From Vitrella brassicaformis (lineage: Eukaryota; Sar; Vitrellaceae), in contig CDMY01000047.1 in NCBI GenBank assembly GCA_001179505.1, forward strand, positions 31,615 through 95,614: a DNA stretch of 64,000 nt, given 5' to 3'. This document shows positions 35,801-46,800 of this stretch, piece by piece. Within the stretch, counting starts at the first letter, position 1. Each line of letters opens with the position of its first letter. The translations under genes and the position numbers were made by a program. The notes beneath the pieces were generated by a model, which worked only from the letters and a program-made list of their open reading frames with translations, was not told the DNA's origin and did no database searches.

Positions 35801-36057
35801 GTGAGTGAGTGATGGCATCGGTTGTGTGAGTGGCTTGTCGCGTTGGTTGTGATGCATGTGGTTAGGTACTTCTGGGACGAGGAGGAGGATGACGATGACG
35901 CCGAGCAGCATATGGAGGAAGAACACCGCCTTCAACAACAGGTGCGTATGGATGGATGCGATGCATGGATGTGTCCATCGTCGGTATGGTGTTGTATCTA
36001 TTGTGTATTGTGTCGGTCAAGATGAGAGCGCCCGCTGCGCAGTTCGACTTCAGCTGA
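32876..36057 (+). CDS. Importin alpha (karyopherin alpha), divergent
   Basis: Adaptor that binds nuclear localisation signals and hands cargo to importin beta. Seventeen exons: 32876-32952, 33042-33159, 33240-33366, 33464-33630, 33725-33799, 33860-34007, 34069-34142, 34218-34363, 34426-34473, 34535-34677, 34753-34996, 35076-35211, 35316-35455, 35554-35635, 35707-35774, 35866-35941, 36022-36057; 634 residues, phases close. N-terminal IBB-like basic region: RRAEYKRIHGSD...KRRGERLSDIRKEERDKQLV. Armadillo-type helices follow (AIEAVRQVLVSG, CLELLHCVAIHHSREVL, VVSNTIFLIGSIACGSVQHL). An acidic end (WDEEEDDDDAEQHMEEEH) resembles importin alpha C-termini. The NLS-groove WxxxN motifs are degenerate, so it could be a specialised paralogue. 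Three introns start with GC (after 34996, 35211 and 35635). Confidence 0.78.
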
Positions 36058-36562
36058 CGACTGCACGCGTGGTCTTGATGGACCTCTTCATGATGGACGG
36101 ACACGATTCGACCGATTCATTCAAACGATTGTATTTGTATGTGTTGCAATGCATCTGGGTGACATGAGATGAATGTGGACTTGCATCTCAGGCGTGTGTC
36201 TCTCTCCATGTCCGTCTCAGCACACATTTCACTGCTCCACGGCGACATCGGGTCACTGTCGGCTTCTCTAGGTGCATGGAGGGAGCCGCGCCGCGCCGGT
36301 GCCCCTCATGTCTACCGAGAGAAGGAGAGAGTGAATCAGATGACGCCGCGTCGACATGAAGAACGAGTCATAACAAACCATTCACATACACACACCGTCA
36401 ACTCTCATCCAGTCAGTCAGTCAGTCAGTCCCAAATGCGGCAAGGACGTACACAAAACCAGAAAAAAAGCTGCACTGCAAAGCGCCAAGAGAATTAATGC
36501 CGTGTATATGCAGTGTATGTACAGGGAAAAACATAATTCTGCTTCCATGTCTGTATGGTCAT
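36058..36562. other. Tail-to-tail spacer
   Basis: No gene seen; mixed sequence with a CAGT repeat at about 36411-36429. Confidence 0.5.
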
Positions 36563-38042
36563 TCATATCTGCGAGAAAACGGGCGGCCCCAGGGCCGGCA
36601 ACCCCTCGCTGTTGGTGGGCGCCACCCCTCTCCCACCGCCACCCGAGCGATAGATGCGCTCCCACTCCCTGGCATGGGCATCCCACCTCCCCTCAACGTG
36701 CACATGCGGCTGCTGTTGCTGCTGCCACGCACCATGCTGCTCCCTCACATCACTCCACAGTCGCCTTCTCTTGCCCTTGCCCCCGCCAACCACCCACCGC
36801 CACCCCAGCAGCGCCAACACGCCATACACCAGGAACAGGATGAGCAGCAGGAGCGTCAATCTCAGCTGCCGCCGCCGTCTTTGCAGCTCGCTGTACCCGC
36901 CCCGCATGGCCGTGGGAGTGGCGCATGTGCGTGGGTCGGGTGCTGCTGTATGGTCGGTGGTCGAGTAGGGGAGAGGGGGCGACGATGCCGAGCGGCTGTG
37001 TGGCGTACTCTTGACAAACGTCAAAGGCTCCTGTGGATTGCCGCCGACAGCCGAGCCGTTGGTGCGGGGCGCCCGCAATGGCAGTATGGTGGCCGTTGTG
37101 TCATTGTCGGCGTCGTCCTGGATGCCTGAGGGAGGCGGTAGGGGGTCCAGCAGCAGCAGCCTACCCGCATGGAAGTTGACGATGCTCCCGACCTTCTGCG
37201 CCAGCTGGACGGCCTGCGGGACGTATGTGTGGTACGACTGGGCCGTGAGGTGCATGAGGGCGCCGGGCAGCCATGCGAGTGTGGCACTGAGGTGCCTGAG
37301 CCGCCCTCCCAGCGTCGTGGCATTGTCACAGATCTGGTCGAGGAACCATGTGTTGAGGTCCAGCAGCTGATTGAAGTGGCCCAGTGAGTCAGCCATACCC
37401 CCGAACCAGCTGCCGTCGTTGCTGTACATGCCGTAGCCGTAACCGTAGGGCATTCCGCCATATGTGCTGTAGCCGCCATACCCCCCGCCGTAACCACCGT
37501 AAGCCGCCCCGCTCCGCCACCCATAGCCACTGTACGCACTGGGCCGATTATACGATTGTGGATAGCTGCTGTAGCTGGCCCCGTAGCCCGTGTTCATGAA
37601 GGTGCCGGAGGGATACGACGACATGTACGATGGCACGGCCGTCGACGAAGAGAGGGCACCGCCGGGCGCCTGTTGTGCAGCGCCAGCCGGAGCAGCTGCG
37701 CTCGGGAGAAGGTTGCTGCCGTCGGTCGCAGCTGGTGGCGCACGAGTGAACGGAACGACGGCATTGGAATTGCTGACACTGAAGCACCAAGAAAAACACA
37801 CCAGCAAGCTTTCAAGTCTTCCCTTCCACGCCCATCTGGCTTTGTCACCTGGCTGATGCCCCAGCAGCAGCTGGTTCTGGCGCGGGCACAGTACTGGACG
37901 CCGCTAGCTCCTCTGTGTTTGTTGGCTGCGGCTGTGACGGCGAGGGCAGAGGTGAAGAGGTGGAGTGAGGGAGAGGTGACGGTGCGAGAGATGCACCTGC
38001 CGGTAGTGTGCGACGCTGCCACGGCTTCGGAGGCGCCGCCAT
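36563..38042 (-). CDS. PEX13: Peroxin-13-like peroxisomal membrane protein
   Basis: Docking-complex component for import of PTS-bearing proteins into peroxisomes. Two exons (minus), 38042-37849 and 37778-36563, giving 469 residues. Start MAAPPKPWQRR matches the Pro-Lys-Pro-Trp N-terminus of PEX13. A Gly/Tyr/Ser-rich region follows (SGYGWRSGAAYGGYGGGYGG, YGGMPYGYGYGMYSNDGSWF), characteristic of PEX13. Then comes a helical region ADSLGHFNQLLDLNTWFLDQ, a further amphipathic segment, a Ser/Pro-rich stretch and a C-terminal membrane helix (RLTLLLLILFLVYGVLALLG). No SH3 domain is visible, as in plant-type PEX13. An AAACCCTA telo-box-like word lies 67 bp upstream (38109). Identification is from N-terminus and composition, so moderately firm. 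Confidence 0.76.
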
Positions 38043-38108
38043 ATTCTTCCCTTCTTTCTTTACGTATCTGTCGAGGTCTGTCGAGATTTCGAGACGAGGA
38101 AACCCCGC

Positions 38109-38116
38109 AAACCCTA
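38109..38116 (+). promoter_or_regulatory. AAACCCTA telo-box-like word
   Basis: In the region between PEX13 and the next divergent gene. The same word type is seen between eL20 and the cyclin-like gene. Function inferred from plant promoters. Confidence 0.35.
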
Positions 38117-38393
38117 GCCTTCAGTCATTGAAGAAAGACGCAGCAAAACAAACCGCAGCAGCCGCGACAGCGAAAGCCCACAGCACCGCCACCGGCGGCC
38201 CTGGCTAGGCTTCACTCGTTTGAGCACTCTAATGGCCCTGCTGCTGCGGATGGGCGGAAGCATGTGACGGTGACCATCATGCCTTGTGGATGGCCTTTGG
38301 CCACGTGGAAGGTCTCGGCAGACAACTGAGAAGGAGCTGATGGCGTGTTTAGCCATCCACTAGCACACATTCCCGGTACGCAAGAGGGAGAAG

Positions 38394-39708
38394 ATGGGCG
38401 GGCGAGGGCAACGGTGCATTCATTCAGTGCATGGTTCCTCCTTACAGCACGACCCAGCCGTGTCCACTGTGACGATACTCGGCGGCGGTGTGGAGAGCGT
38501 CGTCGTGGCGGCCAACAGCACACAGCAACCGGGGGAGTTTGCTATGCTAGCCAGCATGTCCATGAATGCATCAATATGCCTTTTCTTCTGTGCAGGTGCT
38601 GCACGCGGCCAAGCTTCAAGCGTCCGTGAGCGCGCACACCTGTAGAGAGACCCATCGAGATCGATATGAGAGCGGAGAATACGTGTTGGTGACCTGCGCG
38701 AGGGCCAACACGGACGCACAATCCCAGGGCACAATCACTGCTCAGCAAGTCAGCCGGAGGCGACATGAGGTGACAAAAACAGTTCTGACTCTCTGTCTTG
38801 ATCGATGTGTGTGTTTAGGTATTCGATCAACAGTGCGTCGGATCAGCTGATTGCGTGGCTGGTGGGGGGCGCGGTGGAAGGCCTGAAGGAGGTACACAGA
38901 CGGTCAGCTGGCCATCGGCCAGCTTACGGTCAGTCCATTGACATTCTTTGTTGTCTGTGTTCAGTGATCGCATTCCTCGCGGCCTGTGCCCGTCTAGTCT
39001 GCTGCTCTTCGAGTCCTCCCTGCCGAACAGGAGGTTCCTCAAGTCGTCTGTCGGCAAGCTCAAGGCATCCCTTCGCGCCCGGCGGGCAGACGGGAGGGAG
39101 GATGTAGCGGCGAGGAGGAAGAACCAGAAGGTCGGCCAGCCATACGCCGGCCTTCAGATCTCTCCGCCGCTCGGACACGTGTGTGCTTTGGTGTGTCTTC
39201 CTGCAGGCGGCGGTGAAGGCCACCCAGGGGAAGGCCCACGACGAGCACTCGGAGGTAAGTCTGCGGGCATACAGATAGATCTGACACGCATGGGAGGCGG
39301 GAGGATGGATGGATGGGAGGGAGCACACACACACGACACACCGCACAAACACATGGTGCCCTTTTCTGTCTGTCTGTGCCACATGTGTGTCTGCCCAGAA
39401 CGACGACGAACTCATCCTCTGCACGGACTCCGACGGCGAGCCCCTCGACGAGGAAGAAGAGAAGGAATACGTGAAGGGCGGGAGGAAGGGGCTGGACGAG
39501 CTGAGGGCCGCCCGCCCGCCGCCGCCGAGAAGGCCCGCAAGGAGGAGGCCGACCGCCGAAGGCGAGAAAAAAGGCCAAGAAGGACGCCAAGAAGCGACGT
39601 ATGCTGAACGGGTGGAAGGCTCAGCAGTGCCTCGGCTTGGAACTCCCGCCCAAGCACTACGAGGAGGCCCGCAAAGCCGCCATGCAGAACAAGAAGCTCC
39701 GCCGCTGA
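38394..39708 (+). CDS. Unrecognised gene with acidic and Lys-rich C-terminus; frame breaks near the end
   Basis: Family not recognised. Supportable exons: one ending before about 38600 (STVTILGGGVESVVVAANST), a short one around 38645-38682 (RPIEIDMRAENT), 38819-38890 (YSINSASDQLIAWLVGGAVE), 38965-39130 (CPSSLLLFESSLPNRRFLKS then a basic stretch), 39207-39254 (AAVKATQGKAHDEHSE) and 39399 onward (NDDELILCTDSDGEPLDEEE). The 5' start (ATG 38394) is a guess. In the last exon three good-looking pieces lie in three different frames: LDELRAA, then AAEKARKEEADRR, then ARKKAKKDAKKRRMLNGWKA running to a TGA at 39706. No splice site separates them, so one-base errors in the GCCGCC and AAAAAA runs, or real frameshifts, are likely. 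If read without correction the frame ends at 39713. Confidence 0.4.
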
Positions 39709-40013
39709 ACTAAGACAGACAGACAGCCAGCAGTAGACAGATGCGGGGCCGGGCCAGGGAGGGGGGGAGGGAGTGCGAAATAGGCAGGAGGGGATGAATA
39801 TGATGTATTGAGGGCATGTGTTTTTCATCATTGTACAGTGCATTACACACACACATGCCATACTACGTGTACATGCCCTTTTCTGCCCACCACACTGCTA
39901 GAGCGCTGCTGCAATGCCGACTGACTGACTATACCTCTCGGGTCACGAAATGCAAAGAGCAGAACCTCCGGCTGGGACGTGTGGGTGAGAGAGAGAGTTA
40001 GGGGGGGGGGGGG

Positions 40014-40313
40014 NNNNNNNNNNNNNNNNNNNNNNNNNNNNNNNNNNNNNNNNNNNNNNNNNNNNNNNNNNNNNNNNNNNNNNNNNNNNNNNNNNNNNNN
40101 NNNNNNNNNNNNNNNNNNNNNNNNNNNNNNNNNNNNNNNNNNNNNNNNNNNNNNNNNNNNNNNNNNNNNNNNNNNNNNNNNNNNNNNNNNNNNNNNNNNN
40201 NNNNNNNNNNNNNNNNNNNNNNNNNNNNNNNNNNNNNNNNNNNNNNNNNNNNNNNNNNNNNNNNNNNNNNNNNNNNNNNNNNNNNNNNNNNNNNNNNNNN
40301 NNNNNNNNNNNNN
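40014..40313. other. Assembly gap, 300 N
   Basis: 300 N flanked by a G homopolymer on both sides. Confidence 0.99.
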
Positions 40314-40523
40314 GGGTTCTTTATTGCTGCCTACACTTTATATCTGTTGCAAGTGTGACCCTTTTGTACGTCTGCCCATATGACATTCATCATTGTCTCT
40401 TGCTCGGCCTTCAGACATATCTCGTCGCCTGAAGCGCGCATTGATTGAATATATTGAAAGAATCCGATTCGTGTGCGAGAGCAGACAGGTCCAAATCATC
40501 ATCCTATGAGCACATGAGACCGT

Positions 40524-40613
40524 CCAAGAGATCAACACACACACTCTCCTATGAGACACTCACTCAATCCAAGAGATCAACACACACACTCTCCTATGAG
40601 ACACTCACTCAAC
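40524..40613 (+). repeat. 45-bp tandem duplication, two copies
   Basis: Unit beginning CCAAGAGATCAACACACACA and ending CACTCACTCAA; the second copy starts at 40569. Nearly identical copies indicate a recent event. Confidence 0.85.
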
Positions 40614-40809
40614 TACCTTAACTCCTCAAAAATGGCCCATTGCACACACCGCGAGAGCGCACACACACACACACATGCTGTACAAACCACCACAGAAGCT
40701 GCCTCCGTCAAATACTTCGTACCTATACCCCAGCACCGACCATCCATCTCACATCAACCGACATATCCCTCCCTCCCTCCCTCCCTCTCTCGCTGACTCG
40801 ACACGTCGG

Positions 40810-43800
40810 TCACCTGGACTTGGGTGAGAGCGTCTTGAACTCATAGGCCAATGGATCGTCCAGATTGTCTATCTCAAGCCCCTCAGGCTCGTCCTTTTCC
40901 GCCCTTCTCGCAGTCGGCGATTCGGGCTTGTCCGGCTTCTCCACTTGAGGGAAAAAACTGGTCGGAGTCACGGCCGCAATGTGCGCCGGTGTGGGCCCCA
41001 TCGACATGACACCGGTAGAGAAACGATGGCCCCCTACAGCGACCCCTACAGGTGTTTGCCCGATCGGCGGCATGTCATTCTCCTCCTCCACTCCGCCATG
41101 GTCGGTGTCCTCCTCGGGGGCGGTGATCCTGATCTTCTCGGGGGAGAGGCCGTCAGTTCTGTGCTCATAGGGGGGCATTGGGGGTAGCACCTGCAGCTCG
41201 GGGCTGGCCGCTTTCTCGATGTCCTCGTATGTCTCTCCACCGAGGGTTTGGTAAGCCTTTGGCGACCTGGGCGGCGACGAGCGGATGTCGATGTGGTCGG
41301 CAGTGTGCGGGTGCGGGATCTCTGCCGATGACCGTGACTTGATCCACCTCCTGTAGCAGAACCACCCCACCACAGAGACGAGCAGTAGAGCCCCGACCAC
41401 GCAGAAGATGACAACCAGGGTCGTTAGCTCCTCATCCTTGCCGCCGTCCTTGTCGACGCCGCTCCCGTCAGGGGGAGGGACGACGATGGCGCCACTGTCG
41501 CCGACCACGAGGACAGGGTTTGGAGGGCCGAATAAGGGGCCGAGCGCTAAAGGGGAGGGGCCCGGGAGGAAGCCATCACCCTGGAGGCTCCTGCTGCTTG
41601 TATGAAGCGCTCGACGGCTGAACGCAGAGAACAGCACAGCCAGATCGCCGTTCGCGTGCTGCCGATGCAGACTGCTCCCATTCGTCCTCACCTGGCGGGG
41701 CAGTCGACGCCGCAGAAGGGGTCGAGACACATGGTGATGTCGCATGTTAGGTAGACAGTGGTGTATCCCGAGAAGGTGAACGAGTGTGTCGAGGCCCACG
41801 ACCACATCTGCATCGAGTGGTGCTCCCACGCTGCCACATTCGGGATCGGCGCACAGTGCTCCTCTAACTGTGAAGGGGTCAAGGGGTGGGTGGTGAATCA
41901 GGCACATGCCATATGCAAGAAAGAAACAAAGGGTGAAGGATCAGAGCAAGAAGTGCCTTCGGCTTGCCATGGTGAATGTGTTCGGCGATTCAACGACGCT
42001 TTTGTCCACGGGGTCAGCCACACACCTCTTGAACACAGGATAAAAGCCACTAGCCTGCACACACACACACACAAAACGGATTGCTCCGGAACTTTCGCCG
42101 ATCGGTAGTCTGTGTGTGTCAAAAGACTTGACGTACGGTTGTTTCCGCTCCGTAGTAGTATTTGGTTTGTGACTTGTCGCCGTACTTGTAGAGCGCCCCC
42201 TGCCCACCACCCGAGCACGTCGGGTCCGCACATATGTGGAAGAGCACCTTGAAAGTGCCGCGGTCCTCTACGAAGATGATGTCTGGGGATGGATAGACAG
42301 ACAGCCACCAACACAAACGGGATTGTTCCCGTTCGTCTCTCCCTGTCTACTCTCTCTCTTTGTGTCTCTCCGACAAGGATGACTGACCAGGGTCGGGCAG
42401 GTCGGTCTCATTGAGGGTGTCGTTGTACCAGTGACCGCCGTCCCATGCCGAGTCGCCTCCCGTATTGTTGGTGTTGTTGTACATGGGGTCCACCCTCGTG
42501 GTGAAGTTCCACTCGTGCGGCTCCACCTCTTCCGACGGCAGCTTCTTCTCCAGGCCCAGGAAAGCCCCTTCTACGATCGTGACGTTGTAGAGGATGGAGT
42601 AGTTCAGGGGGGCAATCTCGCACATGACCATTGTCGGGGGATTGCCATACCGGCACTGACAGACAGACGGACAGAGAGGGACAGATGGGTGATATCTCTG
42701 TCTGTCTGTCTGTTTGTCTGCTTTGTACGGTGGATGTGTCGGTTGCGTCCACTTCGACATCAGAGACGTTGGTGTTGTTGGCCATGAGCCTTATGGTGCC
42801 CTCATCGGGACTTGCCGGCCGCTTGCCAGGCACGACAGGGTCGTCCAGCACGACCACCAGCACAGTGGCGATGCTCACGTTCTTCTCGTTGACCTTGGGG
42901 TACACCAAGTCCAGCAGCACCTGCGGGGCCAGGGGGTCGAAGGGGTAAGCGATGTCGACGGTGGTGAACTGCCAGTTGAGGGGGCCTGGTGAATTGGGCG
43001 TCCAATCGTTGCCCTGCCTGTCAGTGATGACTCCGTCGGCGATGCTGACTTCGTGGAGGGTGTTATCGAGCATGGGCACCAGAGATATCGTCACGGTCCT
43101 GCCCGCAAACTTCACCTGAGACACGAGAATGAGAGGTAAGAGCCGAGGTGCTGGCTGGGTGGGTGCTGTATGCCTGCCTGCTCACCTGGTTTGGATCGTT
43201 GATGTCGACGGCGAATGATTGGTCGAAGGGCAGGCCGGGATTGTTGACCTGTGAGGCGGTCACCCGCACCTCACCCTCACCGGGCGCCACATCCTCGTCA
43301 AACATAATCACCTGCAATCAACCAGGCAAGTAACACAAAGCCTGTTTGACGCGGACTTCTCTTGTGTCGTCACCGACCCACCAGGCTTGTCCCGATGACC
43401 GGCACATCCGTCGCACCATCCGAGGGCAAGTACACCACGGCGTTGGGCCCGTCGTTGTCTTTTTTTGCAGCCGTGCGGAAGGTCCACTTGTAGCTGGCGG
43501 CCTGGTTGCCCGAATAGTCGACGAAGAGGCCTTCTTCCATCCCCACCCGGATCTCTTTATCACCCGGGAAGAAGCGAAGAGGGTTGATCACCACCGTTGC
43601 ACCAATTATCTGCCGCCAGCCACGCCGGAGACGCAGATGCATACGTTCGTGCATGGTAATAAAACCGGCATCAGTGGGTCTTGTTACCATGTCGTTAGTG
43701 ACTGGGAGGACTCGCGCGTCCACGAAGTCGCCGTTGGTCCTCTCCTCGACCGTGAGGGCAGCCGGGTAGGTTAGAGGGGAGCTCGATACGCGGACGTCCT

Positions 43801-46800
43801 CATTGAACACCAACACTGCAACCAATCAAACAAGTGAGGGGCAACATACGAAGTACTGCATCAGCGTACCCACTGACACATCCGTGGGCACATTGACGGA
43901 TTGCTTCTTCGGTCTGAGAAGTTCCTCTATCAGTTGTGGCGGGGTCTTGTCCGGATTGTCAGGTGTCTCGAAGTCGATCTCCTCTCCGCCGTTTGGATTA
44001 CCGGCCTCGTCCTCGACAGTGCCGTTGCCGATGGTCACCTTGCAGTCCGACAAAGGCGGCAGCGGCTCCGGCGGACATATCAGCAGATACTCACCCTCAA
44101 TCCTCACCTGACACGAGCACAGAGAGAGAGAGACAGCATAAAGCGACAGAGACACACCCTGTGGACGATCTTACTGTCTCGTCGTTGACAGGGAAAGTGA
44201 GGGTGAAGTCGGGAATGCATATGATGGTGATGGGTGGGGGGTTGTCGGAGCCCGTGAGTGTTTCCACCAGGTCGGGCTCGTAGCTGAATGGAGGCGGGAT
44301 GATGCAGTACGGGGGTGGGGGGAACGTGTTCCCGGGGTCAACTGGCGGGAACGGAGGCTTTGGGTACTTGCCAACTGTGGCATCACATACACACAGATAC
44401 AATGAATGCCATCCCGGCAGTCCAGCCTCTTTCTCTCTCCGCACTCACTGTCTTCGGGGTCGCCGGTGGTGGGCCCCTGCTCGTCCGTTTGCACGCCAGT
44501 GTAGAAGACATAGTCGCTGAATAGGATCTGGCTGCCATCGTGCGCCGTGACCGTGGCGGTGAAGAGGTCGAAGCCGGCTCCGTTAGTGCCTTCAATGGCC
44601 CCCGAGCTGAATGATGCGGATATATTGGACAGCTGGGGGAAGTGAAGGGGCGGCTTGATGACCAGAAGGGGGCCTGACACATACGCCTGGCAGCACACAC
44701 GCAAACAAGTGACTGCGTGGGTGTGGATGAGTTAGTGGTGGGCGAGATCACCATGGAAGGGTCTTCCAAGTCAATGATCTGGCCGCCGGTCGGTTGCCCG
44801 TCTTCCATATTGGAAAAATAGAACTGCGCCCCCGGCGTGACGACTATGTCCCGGTCAAAAGTGATACTCACACTCGTTGACACAGACACGTCAGGTTCCA
44901 ATGGCCGCGGCCGCAGGCTGCTGACGGCAGGTCGGGGGAAGTCTTCAGTGATCAGCGTATTGCTGTCGAACTCCTTCTCGAAGGCGGCGTTGGGCAACCC
45001 ATCAGGATTCTGTAGAGATGGCCGGGCAAGGATCAGCAAGGATGACGGGTTCTGATATTTGCGTGCCTTGTTCCTTCCCACGCACCTGAACGAGTCCCTC
45101 TGGAGCCTTGAGTGTGAAGCTGGTGTCGGAAGGCAATATCGTCGGGGGATCTAGAATCACCGTCGTCCCCACTACGATCACCTAAGTGACCAACAACACG
45201 CCAGGCTGCACACGACACACACACATACACATGTCTCCCACCTACCTGTTCAGGATCGGTGAGGTCCATCACAATGGGTTCCTTGGTGGGCGGATCAGGC
45301 CCAGTGGGGACAATGACCACTGTCTGGCCGTCGCCCCGCTGCACTGGCTGGTCGAACTCGAGTATGACGCGGTCGTTCTCGGGATCCACGCGGATGCCGA
45401 CGAACTGCGGGGGGTTGCCGTAGACTGATGGGGCGACTGTGGTAAAGGTCCACTCTTGGCCTGGAGGGTCGGGGCCGAAGCCGCCGAAGGGGTTGTCGTT
45501 GGGGTCGGTGATGGTGTTGGCCGGAAGAAACACTTCATACTGATAAACAGGGAGAAGAGTGGCATTTGTGTGTGTGCGTTTGAAGTAGCGCCCACTTTGG
45601 TTCCAGATCTGAGTGGCTCCGGCAGGATGATCTTCAGCAGGACATCGTCGGCCAGCAGGCTCACGCCCGTCGCCAGCACGCCCCTTTCAACCAGGGGCAC
45701 CTCTATCACATGTCTCCCATCAGTCGCCACCACCAGCAGGACACCGCCAACAACCTCCACCTTCTCGGTGAAGATGACATTCAGGTCCACCTCAGTCGAC
45801 ACATCCACAGACCCATTCGCAGGCAAGATGGCCGTCACGCCGGGGTTCGTCTCATCGTCCGGTCCGCCTTTCTCTGGCGTGGTCAGGTTGTCCTCCCCCG
45901 TTGGGAACTCGATGTCCTTTTCGGGTGTCTCGTTGCCATTCTCGTCCTCGCCCGTGCACGCCGGAAGCTTTACGATGATCTGGCTGTTTGGCGGCAGGGG
46001 CTCAGGGGGAATGATGACGATCGTACTGCCCTCGATTATCACGTGGTTGCTGTCATTGAGGGGGATCTCTATGTAAGGCTGACCGGGGGGAGTCTGTATG
46101 ATGATCTTGCCGTCGTTGACACAGGGCAGGATGGGCTCGGGGATGGGAATGACGATAGGGGCGTCTGGCGGCACGTCCGTCCCGTCCCTGGGCGGATAGG
46201 TGCCGCCGGTGTCGATCGGGGGTGCCTCTGTGTCCGACTGGCCGGAAGTGGTGAACGTCATATCGAAGGCAGCACTCACTGTGGCGGGAGATGTCTCAGT
46301 AAGAGCGACGAAGGCCTCGGCGGGGAGATTGAACTGGTAGTTTGTGCTGGGCTTGAGGTCTCTGGGGGGGTCGATGATCACCGTCTTGTCCACGACCTGA
46401 GACACATTGCACTGGCGGTCGACGAGAGGCAGGTGAGCGACGTTCCCTGTCTTTCTCACCAGGACAGAAATGAGGGGCACCTCCAGTGTGTCGCTGGCAG
46501 GACTCAGAGGCACAAATTGCACCACCCCCGGGGGGTCGGTGGAGACTCCATCCGACCCCGCCAGCCGGTTCAGGGCCACAGGCATGGAGTAATGCAGCAG
46601 CACATTGGTCGTCACAGCCACATTCTGGTCTTCGTTAGCAGGGACGGTCAGCACGGGCTCGAATGGATCCCCCGTGGCTTCAGGCGGCGTGACGACGGTC
46701 GTGAACTGCCACACTGCCTGCTCGTTTGACGAGATCCCCTCCACCGACTTGACCGCCCCGAGTGGCACTGTCACTGTGTACGTTGTGCCGGCGGCGAATG

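Larger units (their letters stand above)
39709..40809. other. Tail-to-tail spacer with gap and tandem duplication
   Basis: Contains a 13-G run just before the gap (40014-40313), CA repeats and a 45-bp tandem duplication. No gene seen. Confidence 0.55.

Noticed and set aside
36417-37387. Open frames antisense to PEX13 and to the giant surface protein (for example 45710-46729)
   Set aside because: They overlap exons supported by family motifs and closing intron phases; their own products are low-complexity shadows.
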